The notes under the pieces are model-generated. The model did not search any database. It was not told the DNA's origin and saw only the letters and a program-made list of their open reading frames with translations. From Owenia fusiformis (Eukaryota > Annelida > Polychaeta > Sabellida > Oweniidae), in contig CAIIXF020000001.1 in NCBI GenBank assembly GCA_903813345.2, positions 46,767,885 to 46,831,884 of the forward strand: a stretch of 64,000 bases of DNA, written 5' to 3'. Shown piece by piece: positions 59,501-64,000 of the stretch (position 1 is its first letter; the number at the start of each line of letters is the position of its first letter). Both the position numbers and the translations under genes were made by a program.

Positions 59501-62500
59501 AAGTCTGTTTTTGACTGTCCTGTTTACACTTTTGCGATTTCTTGAGCTTACCCATTCTCTTTGTATATTCCAATTGAACGTTGATACAGTTATAAATCCA
59601 TAAAGTTTACAAAAACATCAAAATTGCACAAAATAGTAGCACAGAATTATTCACGTGTCATGTTGGTACGGTGGCCTATATAATCTATAATATTACCTTT
59701 CAGCGCAGTGTACCGATAAGGTAGGAAAGACACATAGGCCCGAGGATGGAGATTTCAAAGATCCAATTGATAAGTGTAACAATTGCAAATGTCTGAAGAA
59801 CGGACAAATCCAATGCACTGACAAGCAGGCGTGTAAACAATGCAAAGTCCCAAATATGAAAGCACTTCAACCGCGAGGCTATACCTACACTATAAATGAT
59901 GGTTGTGATGAGTGCGAATGCATTTCGTCTCCTGTTACCAACTGCAAAGGACCTTGTGGTGAATATTCTTTGTTTTAAATTTAATTTACTTGGGACTCGA
60001 GATAACTAATGAATATTCTACGTTTTTAATTAGATTTTCGAGGGACTCCGAAAATATTGTTTTTAGCGAGTCGTAAGATTAAGATAACTGGTTTATCGAT
60101 ACTGCTTTTAACATTTTATTTCATCAAGAGCTTGAAGGTGCCAAAGTAACGGAATGGAGTGGAGATTCACCTTGCACAGAGGAGTATGGATTATCAGTGA
60201 AGATTAAGCATTGTATTAACACAAATCTAGACGATACAACTAAAACATGCAGGATAACAAAGACTGAAACTAAAGAGTGCAATCCGCTCCTTATGCCTAG
60301 TAAGCCATTTTATGATTTACACTAATAGTTTAGCGTGCAATTTGAAATCCAAAGATTTCATGGAAAAAAAGATATTTAGCAGAAATTATAATTTGGTATA
60401 TCTATCATAGCTCGGTGTTTTGTAGACAATTAATACAAGTTTACGATATTTTCCCTCGCAAATCCCATTATTAAGAGTGAAGTTTTAAAATATTTATACT
60501 TATAGAGACAGGAATACGCAAAACAGAAGCAGCCCCATTGGTGATAGGAGGCAAAAAGGTCAGTCCTGCTAGAAACTATCGATGGATGGCTCGATTGTCC
60601 CACATCGAATCGCCGCATGGATTGTTGTGTGGGGGATCAGTGATATCAAGACTCCATGTACTTACTGCTGCCCATTGTATCTGTTCATACTGTGAAGGTT
60701 GTGTTGTAAAAGACAATCAATTGGTTCCTTTTTTTAAAGGGTAATGTATCATTGTCTCATTAATAGAACTTAACGATCGTCATCAATACATTATACATGT
60801 CATGTACACATGGGTAATACGTGTAAGGCACCCCCTCGTATATTCTCTATGGTTTTAACATAGATAATATATAAGAGAAGAATGTGACTTACTCCCCGTC
60901 CGTGTATGTACAACTGTAGAACGCCGTCAGAATGAATATATATTTGTTATGAAGATCGCTGATGTTATAAAGGGGTGATATGTAATTTCAAGGTGTGGAA
61001 TCCTTGTTACTGTTGGTGATCACTCTATATCGACGACTAATGAGGATGTGGAACAAGTACGAAAGTCTTTTGTAATGCAAATACACAGGAATTATAACAG
61101 TACTTCGTTTGATAATGACATAGCCATTCTAACCCTGGAGCATCCATTGATTTTCAACGATGACGTACAGCCTGTTTTATTGCCTAAAATACCACCTGGG
61201 ATACTAAAGTTATCCAAGAGATATTGTACAGTAGTAGGTTGGGGTTTGACTGGCCCCGGAGGAATATGTAAGAAAAAACTCTAGTTCCTATTTCTTTTAG
61301 TATATTGCATAGTAAAGTAATACTAGATAAAGTGTATATTCAAATATTTTTTTACTATAACTCTCGGATGAAAACGTTTTACTGAATTGAACTTTGGCTT
61401 CGCATTCTTTTCAAATGGGTGAATGACCCGCTATCAAGATGTATAAAATTATTCAATATCACATGAAATTTATATCACACCATTTTGTATTTTCGAATGA
61501 ATTTTATTTTCTCTGCCTCATAGCCAAAACCTACCAAAACCAACAGTTATGTTACACCACACATCATGATACTTCCCAAATAAGGTATTGACTAGATGGA
61601 CGCCTAATATGCTGATTTGCATTATTTTCTTACTCATTAGATTGAAATTCATGATGGTTCATAAAGTTGGCTCGACCATGTAATTAATGGTACATGATCC
61701 CAGTTACATACACTGTAGACCCTTTTGAATTTTGTATTTCAAAGCTGACGAGTTGCAGGAAGCAGGATTGCTTCTCGACGAAGAATGCAGCCGGGCGAGT
61801 ATCGTAACAACAGAGAACATGATATGTGCAAACATCGAACGTTCAGGAGCAGATTCGTGTTATGTGAGTAAAAACTATTCAATCAATGTCTTGAAAGTAA
61901 AACAGATCAATGTAGATACCATGCTTATATTCTTAATATAGCTAGTTGTATAATTCAATCAACGCATTAATCGACATAATATAGTAACTATTGGTTCATG
62001 TATGTTTTATTTATTTAATAGGGTGATTCTGGCGGGGGATTATCCTGCCGTCTATTTGGACCCAAGTACCCATGGGCCATATTTGGAATCGTTAGCACTG
62101 GGAGTAGACGCTGTGGAGCGAATGGTGGAGGAGCTTACACTAAAGTTCAAAACTACGTGGATTGGATAGAAAAACATATATCTAGTAAGTGAGATCGACA
62201 GTCAGATGTATGAGTATTATTTCGGATAGTATCTACGCCAAATGCAGTGACAAATTTGGAAACTCACGGGTAAAGACATGGTGTGGAAAGAAATAATTTT
62301 TGAAAATCCATCAATTTTACAAATGTATCTCAAAATTAAATAATGATATTGTATTGTAATTATTGAAACATGAATAAAGTCTGATTTTTATTATTCAATT
62401 TAGCCGATGGGTCATGGGGCGAATGGAGTACGTTTACACCTTGCTCTCAACTTGGACAGAGGTCCCGTTCGCGTGTTTGTACAGACCCGTTACCAATTAG

Positions 62501-62567
62501 CCATGGGAGTTGTACGGCGTTGAATGGTGAAAAAATGAATATTGAAGTGGACACAGAAAATTGCTGA
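47533..62567 (+). CDS. Secreted mosaic serine protease: seven novel 4-Cys repeats, Cys-rich, VWC-like, TSP1-like, trypsin, TSP1 (5' end missing)
   Basis: The exons are 47533-47703, 50217-50549, 50795-50863, 52216-52530, 52677-53006, 53113-53496, 53643-53696, 55349-55660, 55822-56139, 56885-57208, 57651-57926, 59704-59958, 60129-60299, 60506-60740, 60993-61267, 61745-61863, 62022-62184 and 62404-62567. They give an unbroken frame of 1421 residues after a missing upstream exon that must end in phase 1. Order: an unrecognised N-terminal exon, repeat D1, a Thr/Pro linker, D2-D4, a short linker, D5-D7, a Cys-rich module, a VWC-like module, a TSP1-like module, a trypsin-type protease and a terminal TSP1 (DGSWGEWSTFTPC). 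The protease has the full triad: TAAHC, DNDIAIL and GDSGGG. The Asp six residues before the catalytic Ser (DSCYGDS) predicts trypsin-like specificity. The two short linker exons (50795, 53643) are the least certain. AATAAA lies at 62583. The modules suggest an extracellular or cell-surface role; the substrate is unknown. Confidence 0.85.
47846..49325. mobile_element. ~1.5-kb element with ~95-bp inverted termini in the protease gene
   Basis: The left arm (about 47846-47941: CGCCTAATCATCGAGAACGT, AGTGACAAAATATACCGTCG, GGTGTCACTATT) is answered in inverted order at about 49236-49325. Inside, a ~130-bp block (about 48050-48190) recurs directly at about 48655-48785 (ATGCTATATCTG(G/A)AAAGTG). No transposase is evident. 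It fills most of the intron between 47703 and 50217. Confidence 0.8.
49738..50148 (-). repeat. Dispersed repeat, copy 2 (inverted relative to 19577)
   Basis: TTGGTTGGCGTCTGTAACAA starts it, repeated AAGGTCAAAAAGGTC and CATCTACAAGTTCTC blocks follow, and it ends at CACCTA...TGTTAATGCCTTGTTTTG, the reverse of the copy at 19577-19950. It lies just upstream of exon D1. Confidence 0.7.
51440..51885. mobile_element. Interspersed repeat fragments (TACTGGGAGGTT family and TCATTCGACTTCACTTC family)
   Basis: TATGTACTGGGAGGTTCTGG with ATATAGGGTTTATC starts it; near-palindromic relatives are at about 52015-52070 and 63900-64000. The adjoining TTCGACTTCACTTCTTGAAA...CTCTGCGCGCAGGGTACCT (about 51780-51860) recurs inverted at about 57260-57340 after D7. 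Confidence 0.65.
54594..55168. mobile_element. MITE with inverted termini and internal repeats (intron before D5)
   Basis: CCCTACTATCACACCAAACT at the left is answered by AGTTTGGTGTGATAGGGGG at the right. Inside, blocks of CTGTTTAC(A/G)AACTTCATG and TTTAAACTGTG(C/T)GCGAAC recur about every 130 bp. Confidence 0.75.
56425..56690. mobile_element. MITE (GGGGCGGATCCAGG type) between D6 and D7
   Basis: GGGGCGGATCCAGGATTTTG at the left faces GGGGGCCCACGCCCCCGTCT and TATCCGCTAGT at the right, an imperfect inverted pair. CATAC-like bases flank both sides. Non-coding. Confidence 0.65.
58258..59610 (-). mobile_element. ORF1-only non-LTR retrotransposon (HAL1-like)
   Basis: On the minus strand an intact 274-codon frame (58749-59573) is followed by about 490 bp of non-coding sequence ending in a short TAAAC-type repeat tail (about 58258-58280). 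The protein has a basic Ser-rich start (MGKLKKSQKCKQDS), a long coiled coil (ASIMALGATIQTLQQQMNRI and LEQQKAEILQHVNAVSAEIK), then an RRM-like segment (ELVIVLKNLPES; VKRLPKRHDSAGIVLVTLKS) and a basic end, the layout of L1/Tx1-type ORF1 proteins. No ORF2 (endonuclease or reverse transcriptase) follows. It sits antisense in the intron before the VWC-like exon. Confidence 0.75.
60506..62184 (+). other. Trypsin-type protease domain (four exons) of the mosaic protein
   Basis: The activation region reads EAAPL then VIGGKKVSP, so the new N terminus would be VIGG, preceded by Leu rather than the usual Arg/Lys. Catalytic His (TAAHC), Asp (FDNDIAIL) and Ser (GDSGGG) are present. DSCYGDS places Asp at the base of the S1 pocket. 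The usual SWG near the S1 entrance reads STG. The C-terminal helix AYTKVQNYVDWIEKHI is normal. Exons 60506-60740, 60993-61267, 61745-61863 and 62022-62184 join in phase. Confidence 0.9.
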
Positions 62568-64000
62568 ATTGCATTATGTTAAAATAAAGCATATTCAACA
62601 GTTTATTTTCCCCCACTTTTGTTTTGAATTTGGTTATTGTTCCTTTTATAATCTTAATAAGAGAACTTTAAGTGCAACAAAATTTTATTAACATTTGTGA
62701 CGAAAAAATAACATTATGTACATTTCTATATATTTGTGATATTAACATATACATGAGATTTGCTATTTTTATTCCATGATGGTGAAATCCCAAGCAATTT
62801 AATTAGCCAATTTGATTTAATATTTATTCACCCTGGAATACACGCTCCATATTACACGCAGACATCTTTTCATTCTGTATTCCACTTACATATCATCATG
62901 GATTAAAATCACAGTGTGGTTACTATTGCTATGGTTATTGTTTCCGTGACATTAGCATATTACAAAGATGGTGTAAAAATTGTTTTTCAATATGATCTAC
63001 TGTTTTCTGATCATCCATGATGATTAAATAAACCATGATTACACTAACTGGTATACAGCAGATTAGTCTTCTACTTACCTGTTATTTAAGTAGATAAGGG
63101 GTATCCAGAGTCTTGATTCAAGAGTAACAGTAGATCATTCTGCAGCAAACGGTTTGTTCACATAACATGGAATACAATGAAGCATTTCAATATAAATGGT
63201 GACCTTATCCTACGCATATGAAGATGTATATCATAAGATCGATGCCATCATGAATTTATAGAATTACCTTTAAATACCATTTCAGTTAATAGCCAGTCAA
63301 CAAGGTGCAGTGTGAAACATCGTACACCTTTACGCCGCACCTTGAAAACGTTTGTTAACATATTTGTATATAATTTCTTTTAACTTTTAATTTCGCGCCA
63401 GCGCAAATTTGTAACAGGCTCTAAGCTATAACGTTAATACCTGTATCAAAATACATTACAATTGCTCTTTAAAATCATTGATATAAGACTTAAAACATCT
63501 AGAAACGTATTTCGTGCTATAAAAATTTAAAACCTCTATCATGTCTAAAACTGGAGTCTTTAATTGCAAATCGCAACCTCTTTGGTTGATTGTTTAAACA
63601 AAATAAATTACCAAAATCAAGACATCGATTGAATTATTTGATAACGTAGAGTTAAGGTCGAAAAATAATTATTACATTTCATTTTGATATTTTTGTTTGA
63701 TTTCGACAAAAATGTGGTATCATATTTCCAACTTTAATTACTTAATAACGCAACATTATTGCGATTTGTTATTTTCCCTTTAAAGATATGAATTCACAAA
63801 AAGAAACATGTATGATGTACACTACATGTACGTGTATGTCTGTTTATAAAAACACTTTTCACTTAGCAATGGTTATGTAGTGAATAAATAAGGTTATAAA
63901 ATATGTACTGGGAGGTTTTGAATATAGGGTATATCCTGAGGGATATATTTATATCTCACCGAGGGGAGATATAAATATTTCCCGAGGGATTTACCCTATA
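62568..64000. other. Downstream intergenic sequence, no gene seen
   Basis: After the AATAAA at 62583 the sequence is AT-rich with no coding signal on either strand. From about 63900 the TACTGGGAGGTT-family repeat begins, with inverted TATAGGGTATATC and GATTTACCCTATA; it reaches the window edge. Confidence 0.6.

Noticed and set aside
61530-61590. Possible extra protease exon after CTCTGCCTCATAG
   Set aside because: Joining 61267 directly to 61745 keeps phase and the normal trypsin spacing (GGI-S-DELQEAGLLLDEEC); the extra exon would insert unrelated sequence and break the phase of the next exon.

Overview
This is AT-rich nuclear DNA from a bilaterian animal, most likely a marine invertebrate. 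The evidence is spliced genes with standard GT-AG introns, animal-only gene families (MIIP, NECAP, a TTC17 relative, AA15 polysaccharide monooxygenases, a NIT-domain guanylyl-cyclase relative, and a mosaic secreted serine protease with VWC-like and thrombospondin modules), and very many short inverted-repeat elements. The phylum cannot be fixed from the sequence alone; a lophotrochozoan or ambulacrarian would fit. I built all gene models by hand, joining exons at GT-AG sites and checking phase and domain continuity. There is no transcript evidence.

Layout: (1) 1-1500, a foldback element whose core is a 39-bp minisatellite, with a 185-bp MITE nested inside. (2) 1630-9300, a complete MIIP homologue (+, 9 coding exons, 607 aa), in which one intron/exon boundary has been amplified into nine 54-bp copies. 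(3) 9000-11600, intergenic MITEs and a 1.1-kb foldback. (4) 11759-16941, two tandem AA15 LPMO genes (-), each with a signal peptide, a mature N-terminal His, a Thr-rich linker and a C-terminal six-Cys module. (5) 17000-20000, intergenic repeats. (6) 20021-28090, a short TTC17-like gene (-, 3 exons, 402 aa) whose 6.5-kb first intron is packed with repeats. (7) 28212-34174, NECAP (+, 6 exons, 272 aa), which shares a 121-bp divergent promoter with the TTC17-like gene. (8) 34200-39300, intergenic, with 35-bp and ~34-bp tandem arrays. (9) 39378-44367, a NIT-domain receptor with a guanylyl-cyclase-like domain that has lost its catalytic residues (+, 7 exons, 866 aa). (10) 44950-47500, a mariner-like element and a MITE. 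(11) 47533-62567, a secreted mosaic protease (+, at least 18 exons, at least 1421 aa, 5' end unresolved). (12) 62600-64000, repeats.

The most novel item is the mosaic protease. Seven copies of a ~105-residue, four-cysteine domain that I do not recognise, mostly one exon each with phase 1-1 borders, precede a Cys-rich module, a VWC-like module, a TSP1-like module, a trypsin-type protease and a terminal TSP1. The end of each repeat resembles the strand pattern of bacterial Ig/cadherin-like adhesin repeats. The architecture suggests an extracellular adhesive or recognition stalk carrying a regulated protease, for example in immunity, clotting or matrix processing; that role is inference. Other highlights are the pseudo-cyclase receptor, the tandem splice-acceptor array in MIIP, and an ORF1-only LINE inside the protease gene.
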